This document shows, in pieces, positions 9,144 to 16,771 of a stretch of 64,000 nucleotides of DNA (position 1 is the stretch's first letter; each line of letters opens with the position of its first letter). The notes below the pieces were generated by a model. The model was not told where the DNA came from and did not search any database. It was given only the letters and a program-made list of their open reading frames with translations. Source of the DNA: JARRPM01 sp963765545 (GTDB lineage Bacteria; Pseudomonadota; Gammaproteobacteria; Pseudomonadales; Halieaceae). Both the position numbers and the translations under genes were made by a program. Location: NCBI GenBank assembly GCA_963765545.1, contig CAVXWW010000009.1, positions 558,001-622,000 of the forward strand, in the 5' to 3' direction.

Positions 9144-9210
9144 ATAATAAATCCCACAAGTGGTCTGTAGGCTCTGGGCGTATAACTTTTGTGCCAACTG
9201 ACCTGATGCA

Positions 9211-9741
9211 ATGTCTGGCGATGACGACCGAGCGCCCGGGGGCGCAGTGCTGATGGTAGCTCTCGAAAACTCACCCTCCGCCCCCGCGGGGATCAAGACA
9301 CCGGCAACCAGGGAACTGGCGAAGCTGTATCACCTGGGTTATGTGAGTACCCAGACCCGGACAATCAGCCCTGCAGAGATCCTCAGCCTGCTGCACGATG
9401 CGCGCGAAGCCAATCACAAGCTTGGCGTGACGGGGTTGCTGCTGCATCGGGATGATTCCTTCTTCCAGGTGCTCGAGGGGCCGGAAGCGACCGTACGGGG
9501 CTTGTTCGAGAAGTTGAAAAGGGATACTCGGCACCAGCGTGTAGAGGTATTGTTCGAGGGTGCTTGCGATGAGCGCGAGTTTCCCGATTGGAGCATGGGC
9601 TTCAGTGAACTGGACGGTATTGATGTCAGCCAGTTGCCGGGCTTTTCCGGGTTTCTGGTCGAGGATGCGGAACCGCGCTGGCTGTTCCATGAACTCACCC
9701 GCACACAGCGCCTGATGCTGTTGTTCAGGACGCTGTCATAG
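9211..9741 (+). CDS. BLUF-domain blue-light sensor
   Basis: Stand-alone BLUF protein that would bind FAD and sense blue light. The key residues are visible: Tyr40 (KLYHLGYVS), Asn68 (REANHKLGVTG), Gln86 (FFQVLEG) and a Trp/Met pair (PDWSMGF). About 38 extra residues precede the domain; ATG 9211 is used here and ATG 9253 is an alternative. It is divergent from acsF across a PpsR-box region. In Rhodobacter the BLUF protein AppA antagonises PpsR; whether this shorter protein, which lacks the AppA C-terminal domain, does so is unknown. Its TAG stop is immediately followed, in the same frame, by a phosphoribulokinase remnant. Confidence 0.9.
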   Translation: MSGDDDRAPGGAVLMVALENSPSAPAGIKTPATRELAKLYHLGYVSTQTRTISPAEILSLLHDAREANHKLGVTGLLLHRDDSFFQVLEGPEATVRGLFEKLKRDTRHQRVEVLFEGACDEREFPDWSMGFSELDGIDVSQLPGFSGFLVEDAEPRWLFHELTRTQRLMLLFRTLS

Positions 9742-10251
9742 GGCAGTTTCAGCCACTTTGGACCGGAGTCCAACCTGTTTTCCGAGCTGGACAAACTGTT
9801 CGAGACTTATGGTGAGGAGGGCACCGGCAGATTCCGGAAATACCTGCATGATGAGGAAGAAGCGGCACCCTATGACCAGCCTGCGGGAACCTTCAGTGCG
9901 TGGGAAGATTTACCCACCGACACCGATCTGTTGTTCTATGAGGGATTGCACGGTGCCATCAAGACCGACTCGCTGGATATCGCGCAGCGGGCACCTGTGG
10001 TCGATACCTCGAATCCGTTTGTCGCGCGCACCATCCCCACCGCTGACGAGTCCATGCTGGTGATTCGCTTCGCCAATCCTCGCGGTATAGACTTCCCCTA
10101 TCTGCTATCAATGCTGGAGGGTTCCCTGATGTCGCGTGCGAATACTATCGTGTGCCCAGGCGGCAAAATGGCGCTCGCCATGCAACTGATTTTTACACCT
10201 ATGATCTGGCGGTTGATGGACAACGCAAAAAAGGCCCACAGCCGTCGCTGA
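9742..10251 (+). pseudogene. Phosphoribulokinase (prkB-type) remnant
   Basis: Reading on in the BLUF frame after its TAG gives a stop-free 170-codon stretch that matches the middle and end of class I phosphoribulokinase: SHFGPESNLFSELDKLF, RKYLHDEEEAAPYDQPAGTF, LLFYEGLHGAIKTD, VVDTSNPFVARTIP, FANPRGIDFPYLLSML and a C-terminal ANTIVCPGGKMALAMQ. The N-terminal third with the ATP-binding P-loop is absent, and the middle (the region usually containing VPVINLEWIQK through RTHINFQRVP, roughly 70-80 residues) is deleted in frame between SLDIAQ and APVVDTSNPF. It cannot be a working kinase. It suggests a Calvin-cycle gene once stood beside the photosynthesis genes. Confidence 0.88.
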
Positions 10252-10284
10252 ATTCTGGAATACTCACATGGCAGGGCAGGGCCC

Positions 10285-10767
10285 ATGCGAAAACCGCTGA
10301 AATTCCTCCACACCCTGGCGGCGATCGGCATGATTGGCGCTCTCGCAGCGCATATCATCCTCCTCACCATCATGCCTGAGCCGAGCTCGCTGGCGGAGTA
10401 CGCCGCCTTGCGCCAGGGTATTGGCGCCATCGTCAAGTGGTTGCTGTTGCCGTCATTGGGAGTCGTGCTCGTCAGTGGCCTGCTGGCTATGGCGTTCAGT
10501 GGTAACTACTACAACGCTGGCTGGGCCTGGTTGAAGCTCGGCCTTGGCGCGGTTAGCTTTGAGGGTACGCTGCTGACTGTTCAGGGCCCCGCCACGCGAG
10601 CGGCCCAGGCCAGTATGCGGGCGCTGGATGGCAGCCTGGATCCGGGGGAAATCCAGTCCATGGTGCGGGGAGAATGGGGCTCCCTCTGGGTGATCCTCGC
10701 CATCGCAGTGCTCAATGTGTTGCTGGCGATCTGGCGTCCCCGGCTCACGCGTGATGCACAAACCTGA
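10285..10767 (+). CDS. DUF2269-like integral membrane protein
   Basis: 160-residue protein with four predicted membrane helices (FLHTLAAIGMIGALAAHIIL, WLLLPSLGVVLVSGLLAMAF, AWLKLGLGAVSFEGTLLTV, LWVILAIAVLNVLLAIW). The layout and the early His in a helix resemble the DUF2269 family of uncharacterised membrane proteins. It starts 33 bp after the phosphoribulokinase remnant and faces bciA. The function is unknown. Confidence 0.75.
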   Translation: MRKPLKFLHTLAAIGMIGALAAHIILLTIMPEPSSLAEYAALRQGIGAIVKWLLLPSLGVVLVSGLLAMAFSGNYYNAGWAWLKLGLGAVSFEGTLLTVQGPATRAAQASMRALDGSLDPGEIQSMVRGEWGSLWVILAIAVLNVLLAIWRPRLTRDAQT

Positions 10768-10796
10768 AGTTCACGCGCAGGACGCCGCACTTCAGG
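10763..10796. terminator. Stem-loop between convergent genes
   Basis: An 8-bp perfect inverted repeat (CCTGAAGT at 10763-10770, ACTTCAGG at 10789-10796) with an 18-base loop lies between the DUF2269 gene and bciA, which converge. There is no T-run, so it is only a possible bidirectional terminator. Confidence 0.35.
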
Positions 10797-10811
10797 CCTG
10801 GTCTGATCCCC

Positions 10812-11819
10812 TCAGAATAGTTTGTGTTGTCCCAGTTCCTGGCCATCCATGCCCTGGGCGAGCACGCGCCGATAGAAATCTTCCAGCGTATCCTGTCCAC
10901 AGGACGGTGTCGCAGCAGCGTCGTATTTACCGGTTTCAGGGTTCAGTAGCAGCATCGACTCGCTGGCATAGTAGCGACCTATCCGGGCAAATTCCGCTTT
11001 GTCACCCAGTATTGGCAATAGCCTGGACAGCCCTGCCAATACTGGAATAATGACGTCAAACAGGGTAAGCGGCACCTGCCGAAAGCGGGGTTCGCGGCCA
11101 CACAGGCGGAATAACAGCTCGCCCTGCTGCCGCGGCGTCAGTGCTGCACCCGGGCCACCCACCGGCAGTATGGCGTTGTGCCTTGCACAATCAGTAAGAC
11201 AGTCCGCGATAAAGTGGGCGAGGTCAGTCTCGGATACGGGTTTGCATGCCGTCAGGCTGCCGTCGCCAAACACTGTGAACGGCTTGCCCGCGGCAACCGC
11301 TTCCACCTGTCCGGCCAGGGATTTGAAAAATGCGGTTGGGCGCACGATGGAGTATGCCAGGCCGGAGTCGATAAGCTCCTGTTCAAATGCCAGCTTTGCG
11401 CGCTGGAAAGCCAGTTTCGGTTTCTGCACGCAAATGGCAGACAACAGCACAAAACGTTGCGCACCATGGTCCCTGACGAGCTTCATGAAGTTGCTGTTGG
11501 CCTGGTGTTCGACGGCCCAGGCGTCCTGAACACCGCCACTGCGACTGGCCAGGCAGGAAATCGCTGCAGCCAGGGGCTCGTCACCCAGGTGTAATGTCGA
11601 CATGGCTGTACTGTCGCAAACATTGACAATGAGCGGTTCGATACCGGTTATCTCCTGTCTGCGCAGTGCAGCGGCATCGCGCCCAAGGCAGATAACGCGA
11701 TAGCCCCGGGCGACCAGTTCCCTGGCCACAAACTTGCCGATGTAACCCGTGGCCCCCGCCAGCAAAACCCGCGCGCCGGAGGGTGTTGGTTCGAAACCGG
11801 GGCTATGCTGGTCGGTCAT
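10812..11819 (-). CDS. bciA: Divinyl (proto)chlorophyllide 8-vinyl reductase, BciA type
   Basis: NADPH-dependent short-chain/atypical SDR enzyme that reduces the C8 vinyl group of chlorophyllide precursors. The 335-residue protein has the N-terminal Rossmann motif LLAGATGYIGKFVARELVAR and the BciA-typical stretch GLAYSIVRPTAFFKSLAGQ with GKPFTVFGDGSLTACKPVSE. This is the ferredoxin-independent type, as opposed to BciB. It is transcribed alone, toward the DUF2269 gene and divergent from the HiPIP gene. Confidence 0.93.
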   Translation of the reverse strand: MTDQHSPGFEPTPSGARVLLAGATGYIGKFVARELVARGYRVICLGRDAAALRRQEITGIEPLIVNVCDSTAMSTLHLGDEPLAAAISCLASRSGGVQDAWAVEHQANSNFMKLVRDHGAQRFVLLSAICVQKPKLAFQRAKLAFEQELIDSGLAYSIVRPTAFFKSLAGQVEAVAAGKPFTVFGDGSLTACKPVSETDLAHFIADCLTDCARHNAILPVGGPGAALTPRQQGELLFRLCGREPRFRQVPLTLFDVIIPVLAGLSRLLPILGDKAEFARIGRYYASESMLLLNPETGKYDAAATPSCGQDTLEDFYRRVLAQGMDGQELGQHKLF

Positions 11820-12044
11820 GCTGCCCTCCTCATGGTCAATCGCATTCAGTGAACCGCGCTGCCAATATGACTCTGTTACGGAGTATCTTTACAGTCAAAT
11901 TCATGGTCGCAATGACCAGGCTCAATTACCCGGTCTGTCCAGGTTCGCCCTGCTGATCGGGGCTAACAAAGTCTTTGCTGGCGCGATCCGGCTGGGCTAA
12001 GCTTACGTAGAAGTACTAACAGAAACCAGAAAAGAGGTAGTGAT

Positions 12045-12371
12045 ATGAAATCAACTCCAAAGTTGACTCGTCGCGGTGTGCTAAAGGTTGGAGGTGCCTC
12101 TTTAGCCGGCCTGATCATTGCGCGCTCCGCCCAGGCGGAGGAAATGTTGTCCGTTACAGACCCGACAGCTATAGCACTGGGTTATGTCGAAGACGCTTCT
12201 GCCGTGGATGTTGCCAAGTGGCCTAAAAAGGCGGAACCTGGCGGTGATAACCAGCTCTGTACTTCCTGCTCGCTTTACGCCGATAAGGGTGATGGCGCCG
12301 GGACCTGTGCGATTTTTCCCGGCAAACTGGTGAAGGGTGCAGGGTGGTGTAGCGGCTGGGTGGGGAAGTAA
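12045..12371 (+). CDS. High-potential iron-sulfur protein (HiPIP), Tat-exported
   Basis: A 108-residue precursor with a twin-arginine signal (LTRRGVLKVGGASLAGLII, cleavage near AQA at about residue 31) followed by a small 4Fe-4S domain. The cluster cysteines are Cys72, Cys75, Cys88 and Cys102 (CTSC...GTC...GWCSGW), the HiPIP pattern with a slightly short second interval. HiPIPs are periplasmic one-electron carriers that reduce the reaction-centre cytochrome or special pair in many purple gammaproteobacteria, which fits the photosynthesis genes around it. A clear AGAGG ribosome site precedes the ATG. Confidence 0.93.
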   Translation: MKSTPKLTRRGVLKVGGASLAGLIIARSAQAEEMLSVTDPTAIALGYVEDASAVDVAKWPKKAEPGGDNQLCTSCSLYADKGDGAGTCAIFPGKLVKGAGWCSGWVGK

Positions 12372-12458
12372 GTCGCTTCAGTTAAACCGAAACCAGACTC
12401 TGCTGAGCCACTCCTGAAACGATGTGGCTTTGCACGTCGGACCCTGCGGCCGGGTTGA

Positions 12459-12947
12459 TCAGCCGTAAACGCGCGCTGTAATCGCGGCTGCTCTCCCAAG
12501 GCGCACTCGCGCCCCTAAATTCGGAATGGCATTCCTGTCCCCTAAGTTGCTTACGTCTGGCAGTTCCACCAGCTGCAGTGGGAGGTATAGCGACAGGTAA
12601 TCTGTCACCCCACGTTGGAAGCAGATCCTTCCTTCGCGCACGGTCAGCATGCTCACGTCCCTGAAGCTGGCATGGATACCGGTAGGTTGATGGGTGCCGG
12701 TGATCGCCAGGCGCACGACCACTTCGTCACCCGCCTCGATCAACTCTTCGATCTGTTCCGCGTAGTTGGGTATGTCCTTTCTCACAAACTCGGCCAACGC
12801 CGCTACTCCGGCCGGGCCGGTACCCCAATCTGTCATGGGGTAATCCGCCCGAAAGTCCTCTGAGTAGAATTCCGACACGCGGTCTACCTCACCCTGGGTC
12901 CAGATCACGTTACACGCGGCTCGAACAATCTCTCCCGATGACGCCAT
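12459..12947 (-). CDS. SnoaL-like (NTF2-fold) protein
   Basis: A 162-residue protein resembling the SnoaL-like polyketide cyclase/ketosteroid isomerase family (VSEFYSEDFRADYP..., GDEVVVRLAITGTHQ..., REGRICFQRGVTDYLSLYLPL). The start at 12947 (MASSGEIVRAACNVIW) is chosen because AGGAG lies six bases upstream; the frame is open further to 13010. Substrate and role are unknown. It lies downstream of a TetR fragment on the same strand, so it may once have been part of a TetR-controlled unit. Confidence 0.75.
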   Translation of the reverse strand: MASSGEIVRAACNVIWTQGEVDRVSEFYSEDFRADYPMTDWGTGPAGVAALAEFVRKDIPNYAEQIEELIEAGDEVVVRLAITGTHQPTGIHASFRDVSMLTVREGRICFQRGVTDYLSLYLPLQLVELPDVSNLGDRNAIPNLGARVRLGRAAAITARVYG

Positions 12948-13055
12948 AGCGTTCTCCTGCATATAGTCCGTGATGGATCTTCCGGTGGTGTTGACCAGCA
13001 GGCTGCCCAACGCCTGTGAACATGCGAAGATCTTTCACTGCCTGGTTTGTATTTG

Positions 13056-13303
13056 TCATGAAGGAGACTCCGATTGGCGTGTTGCGGAAATTTCAGTTAT
13101 CGCGCGCCCAGCCTGCAACAGAGTGTTAGCGTCGCCGGGATGCACATCGAATTGATTGAGGATAGCGTGGCCCAGGGCCATCGCAGTGAATGCATAAGCT
13201 AAATCATGCGTTATTTGTGTCGTATCAGGAAAAAGACGATCATGTATCTGCTCGATGCAACTTTGATATACATCTCCAAGCTCAGCTTGAAGCTGTAATA
13301 TTT
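13056..13303 (-). pseudogene. TetR-family regulator, C-terminal fragment
   Basis: About 82 codons on the minus strand end in TGA at 13056-13058 and read ...AELGDVYQSCIEQIHDRLFP... FTAMALGHAILNQFDVHPGD... ARQSESPS. The helical pattern and the C-terminal position resemble the ligand-binding half of a TetR regulator. The DNA-binding N-terminus is missing: the frame runs directly into the end of a degenerate IS6-like element at about 13304. A truncated, non-functional regulator is the simplest reading. Confidence 0.55.
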
Positions 13304-13730
13304 CGGGTACTCACAAGTAAATTCGCCAGCCCTGGTAAATGCAGACAATGAACACATATAAACGTTACTGATTCTCCCCAGACAGCATGTCCCACGCTCC
13401 TTGGCTTTACTGTCGCATCAATCTCAGGTGCGTGGTAGCAGACACCGAGATACAGAAGATCTGCGAGCTGGGCGCGGCACTGCTGTCAGTCGGGAAGCGA
13501 TTCGCCTCCGATACCCAAAGCACTTGCTGTGCCCTTGGGGCTGGCTCAGAGATTTCCTGGAGCCCATGCAGCTATCTTGGATCTTCTCAATCCTGGGAGG
13601 CATTTAGTCGAGGATCAGCCCTGGGGTATTTCTGCTGTTCAGATCTTTCTCAGAATGTGACAGCACGTTGGCCTGAGACCGAAAGGCTGGATCTCCTCGA
13701 TCTGGCTTAGTTAATTTGCCAAAACCACCG
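13304..13730 (+). mobile_element. Degenerate IS6-family element with internal deletion
   Basis: The left end GGGTACTCACAAGTAAATTC (about 13304) and right end GTTAATTTGCCAAAACCACC (about 13709-13728) match the ends of the other copies in this window. Between them are decayed pieces of an IS6-type transposase: an N-terminal start MNTYKRY-like at 13350, LYCRINL..DTEIQKICELGAALLSV (compare LYYRFNLSHREIEDLLVERGIIVS at 59.7 kb), then a C-terminal piece LDLLNPGRHLV. At about 425 bp it is roughly half the expected length. It abuts the truncated TetR gene. Confidence 0.7.
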
Positions 13731-13765
13731 TCTGTGCAAACTTTCGGTGGACCAGGACGAGAGAA

Positions 13766-13815
13766 TGTACACATAAATAGACATATATAAACGTCAATAA
13801 TATTTGACATAATTT
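13766..13815. promoter_or_regulatory. PpsR-type box and palindrome upstream of the ChrR-like gene
   Basis: TGTACACATAAATAGACA (13766-13783) is an exact TGT-N12-ACA match. It is followed by a near-palindrome GTCAATAATATTTGAC (13793-13808), whose core resembles the ppsR and acsF boxes. The site is about 190 bp upstream of the ChrR-like gene, whose own promoter is not obvious. A link between PpsR and this gene is inference. Confidence 0.5.
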
Positions 13816-13974
13816 GTGGTGCACGATACATTCCCGGGAAAGGAAAACAGGCCAGGCGCCCCACGGGGAGTGCATTTTTGTCATGCGGAGGCTTTACAAG
13901 TCCGCGGAGGGTCCTGTTTCAGCTTAACTCGCGCGTTCGGTTGGCTGACCGGGCTCGCTACAAGTGAATAGGTC

Positions 13975-14640
13975 ATGCCCACTATGCCTGGATTTCATCC
14001 TGGACTGGATCTCTTGACCGAACATGTGGCGGGCAACCTGCCTTTGGCGCAAGCGGCCTGTGTCTCGGTCCACCTTCATTACTGCGAGCAGTGCCAGCGA
14101 GCCTCCTGCCAGTTGCAGAACTGTGCCGCAGCCGTATTCGAGCGCCTTGACGGCGCACCGGTAGGTGACGCCATGCTCGATACCGTGTTGGCGAGGCTGG
14201 ATGAAGCTGCACCGCTCACCTACCCGAGGGCTGTCAGGCCCTCGATTGGCGAGCTCCCCGCTATCTTGCAGAGACTGATGAGCGGTAACTTTAAAGATTT
14301 GCATTGGAAACGAATCACCCGGTCCCTGAGTATCTCTTACCTCAGGACAGGCGACCCCGGCCATGAGTTCGCCGTTTACCAGGTAAAGGCAGGTAGAAGC
14401 ATACCCGAGCATACCCATCGTGGCTGCGAAATCACCCTGGTCCTGGAAGGCGAAATGTCCGATGTCAACGGAGTCTACCAGCAGGGCGATTTCCTGATGC
14501 TCCAGCCGGGAGACGTGCACGCGCCTACCGCGACGCAGTCAGGCGACTGCATTTGCCTGGCCGTGCTGGACGCTCCCCTGCAATTCACCGACTGGAAATA
14601 TCGTTGGATGAATCCGGCCCTGCAGCTGCGGACCGGTTAG
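13975..14640 (+). CDS. ChrR-like cupin anti-sigma factor
   Basis: The 221-residue protein has the zinc-binding anti-sigma domain of the ChrR family: His8, then His33-x3-Cys37-x2-Cys40 (HLHYCEQC), the same pattern as His6/His31/Cys35/Cys38 in Rhodobacter sphaeroides ChrR. The C-terminal cupin domain has PEHTHRGCEITLVLEGEM and LQPGDVHAPTA, with the expected metal-binding histidines and glutamate. ChrR holds the RpoE-type sigma factor inactive until singlet oxygen appears, a stress produced by bacteriochlorophyll. No sigma-factor gene is adjacent here: the upstream neighbours are a TetR fragment and an IS remnant. The partner may be elsewhere or lost. Confidence 0.87.
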   Translation: MPTMPGFHPGLDLLTEHVAGNLPLAQAACVSVHLHYCEQCQRASCQLQNCAAAVFERLDGAPVGDAMLDTVLARLDEAAPLTYPRAVRPSIGELPAILQRLMSGNFKDLHWKRITRSLSISYLRTGDPGHEFAVYQVKAGRSIPEHTHRGCEITLVLEGEMSDVNGVYQQGDFLMLQPGDVHAPTATQSGDCICLAVLDAPLQFTDWKYRWMNPALQLRTG

Positions 14641-14697
14641 TCAGTAATGCTTCGCGCTGGGCATTGGCGGGCACTGACAAGTGACTATGCTTCCTCG

Positions 14698-14845
14698 TCT
14701 AGGCGCCATTGAGCTGGAACGTATTCTTGGCAATATCAATGCCTGATATGCTGATAGTCGTCATGTCGATCTCCCATCCGAGGTTAAGGCCCTACAGACT
14801 GAATCTAGTCTGGAAGACCCCGCCCGCTAGCGGCGAGGATGGGGG
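14698..14845 (-). mobile_element. IS110-family element, 5' fragment
   Basis: Read on the minus strand, a leader (CCTTAACCTCGGATGGGAGA just before an ATG) is followed by MTTISISGIDIAKNTFQLNG, the N-terminus of an IS110-type transposase. The leader matches that of the decayed IS110 copy at 31 kb for about 75 bp, including a stem-loop region (CAGACT...AGTCTG around 14795-14815). Only about 20 codons of transposase remain. Confidence 0.75.
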
Positions 14846-14955
14846 TGGTTCATTACATCATAACCAGTAGGCTGAGGTCAGAGCCTGCGTTTACGCGCTC
14901 AGGAAGAATCAGCCTGGCGATACCCTCCAATATACCTGGCACGTCGGCCCCGTAT

Positions 14956-15558
14956 TTACTCGACTGGACCCGGGCCGTTGTGCTTTTTAGCCGCCCCGGC
15001 CCGGGGCAGTCTTGACGGCTGTTTCGGCGCGGGTAAAGCCGGGGTAACGTTCTGGGCTGCGTGGTCTAGTTGAGCCTGCATCTTCCGATTCGGCAGTTCC
15101 TGGCGGAGTCGGGTGAGGTACCCGGCCAGGGCGCCACCGCCGGTGGCAAGTGTCAGGATCCCCAGGGTTATAAACTGAGTGAAAATCATCAGTGCACCTG
15201 CGCCGATGATGCCGGCAAACGCAGCCCCCACCTTGAAATTGGCTTTGGCGTAGGCCCGGTTGGTGGCCTTGGTCATCTGCGCGTGAGTTTGCTTGAGAAT
15301 CTTTGACTTTTGTTTCTCGGCGTTGACTCGAAGTTTTTCGCGTTCCTGCGAGAACTGTTCCCGGGCTTTCGCGACGGCGTCCTTTTTCAGGTGGCTGGTA
15401 ATCGAGCCGAACCAGAACGCGGTGACGAGGTTGATGATAACCGCCAGGCAGGCTATTGCGATCCACAGTTCACGATCCTCGGTTTTCAAAGCGGCCAGAA
15501 CCAGGGCGACCGTGGCGACCTGAACAAGAAGGATTCCGGGTAGATACCTGAGCATCAT
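14956..15558 (-). CDS. Hypothetical membrane protein with coiled coil
   Basis: Unrecognised 200-residue protein. Two N-terminal membrane helices (about residues 5-23 and 32-52) are followed by a charged, coiled-coil-like stretch rich in Lys, Glu and Gln (about 56-105: KKDAVAKAREQFSQEREKLR...), then two more hydrophobic helices (about 110-150, FAGIIGAGALMIFTQFITLG) and a Pro/Ala-rich tail. The codon use looks like that of the flanking core genes, so it is probably a real gene, but no function can be proposed. Confidence 0.6.
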   Translation of the reverse strand: MMLRYLPGILLVQVATVALVLAALKTEDRELWIAIACLAVIINLVTAFWFGSITSHLKKDAVAKAREQFSQEREKLRVNAEKQKSKILKQTHAQMTKATNRAYAKANFKVGAAFAGIIGAGALMIFTQFITLGILTLATGGGALAGYLTRLRQELPNRKMQAQLDHAAQNVTPALPAPKQPSRLPRAGAAKKHNGPGPVE

Positions 15559-15841
15559 CCCATGGTAGAAACAAAACCCACTCCTGACAATTTATTGTGA
15601 AGTCCGAAAGCGCCAGTATCGGTATCCAAGGGCCGATTGCCACGCATAAGCTACGCAGCCATCCCGCAGCTCATAGGGAACTTATCCCCGAGGCTATCCA
15701 AGTTAGACCGGTATGCCAATAACCGAGTAGAGCAGCCGTCACATACCACCCGGTGCCCGTTTCACACGAGACGGTATGTCTGGCATTGCGCTGGGTTTAC
15801 GCCCAATTGACAATCGAAATCGAGTCAGTGATTGTAGGCAG

Positions 15842-16771
15842 GTGAGCACAGACCGAACGAAAAAATTGCATCTTCCGTCCGTCCTGGTGGTTGTGGTGCT
15901 GTGCCTCTGCGGTTGCACAACCTCCCCCATCCTTGTTCCTGCTTCTCAGACGCCTGGCGAGCTGCCGAGATCGCTGGCTCCCTACCTGGAAGCCGGGCCC
16001 GGTGCCGTATCCGTGAGTGCCCGGACGCTGGAATCAGGTTTTGGATGCACGGTCGCCTTTGAAGTTTACGAGCCAATCCGTAGTGCCGAATCGGACCTCG
16101 CTACTGTCACGGTTGTTTTGGGGCACGGATTTATGAGTGATCTCACAAGAATGCGGGCCTGGGCCGAGCTATGGGCGAGCCACGGAGTGCGGACCGCGGT
16201 GGCAAGCTTCTGCAATTCTTCGTGGGTTTCAGGAAGGCACGACCGCAATGCCGCAGACATGATTGCGGTGGCGGACTTGCTTCTTGATGCACAGGGACCT
16301 CAGGGTGCGGTGATATATGCCGGGTTCAGCGCGGGGGGGCTTTCAGCGCTCCTGGCAATGGATTCAGACCCTCGCGCAGTGGCTTATCTCGGCCTCGACC
16401 CGGTCGATAGTGGTGGCCTTGCCGGGGGCGCGCAGAATATCGAAGCACCATCGCTGTTCCTATTCGGCGAACCCTCCAGTTGCAACGCGGCGAGCAACAT
16501 GGAGCAGTTCCTTCCCCCCACTGCGGTTGCTTTACGCATTCCGTACGCAACGCACTGTGATTTTCAAAATCCCTACGACATGGCTTGTGAACGGTTCTGC
16601 GGCTCCGTAGCGCCTGCGGGTACCGCCGCTGCCATTCGCAAGACGATCCTCGGCCTGGCGACTGCCTGGATTGTAGGACACGCTCTGGGCGGCGATGCCG
16701 GCTCCATGCCGGTCGACGCGTCGCTTGTGGACGAACTCGAACGCGCACAGCGTATTGCGCGGGTGCAGTAG
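15842..16771 (+). CDS. Alpha/beta-hydrolase lipoprotein
   Basis: Predicted lipoprotein with a KK-led signal and a lipobox ending LCLCGC (cysteine near residue 25 from the chosen start). The body has an alpha/beta-hydrolase layout: VVLGHGFMSDLTRM for the oxyanion region, a nucleophile elbow GFSAGGLSALLAM, then a late acid and histidine (YATHCDFQNP). Substrate unknown; the family includes dienelactone-hydrolase- and cutinase-like enzymes. GTG 15842 is preferred because it gives a clean lipoprotein signal; the frame is open from ATG 15776. The last 14 codons closely resemble DNA at the 3' end of the IS110 remnant at 32.0 kb, so the C-terminus may have been altered. Confidence 0.7.
   Translation: MSTDRTKKLHLPSVLVVVVLCLCGCTTSPILVPASQTPGELPRSLAPYLEAGPGAVSVSARTLESGFGCTVAFEVYEPIRSAESDLATVTVVLGHGFMSDLTRMRAWAELWASHGVRTAVASFCNSSWVSGRHDRNAADMIAVADLLLDAQGPQGAVIYAGFSAGGLSALLAMDSDPRAVAYLGLDPVDSGGLAGGAQNIEAPSLFLFGEPSSCNAASNMEQFLPPTAVALRIPYATHCDFQNPYDMACERFCGSVAPAGTAAAIRKTILGLATAWIVGHALGGDAGSMPVDASLVDELERAQRIARVQ

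Noticed and set aside
11870..11900. TGT...ACA sequence upstream of the HiPIP gene considered as a PpsR box
   Set aside because: The spacing is 14 bases, not 12, so it does not fit the PpsR consensus.
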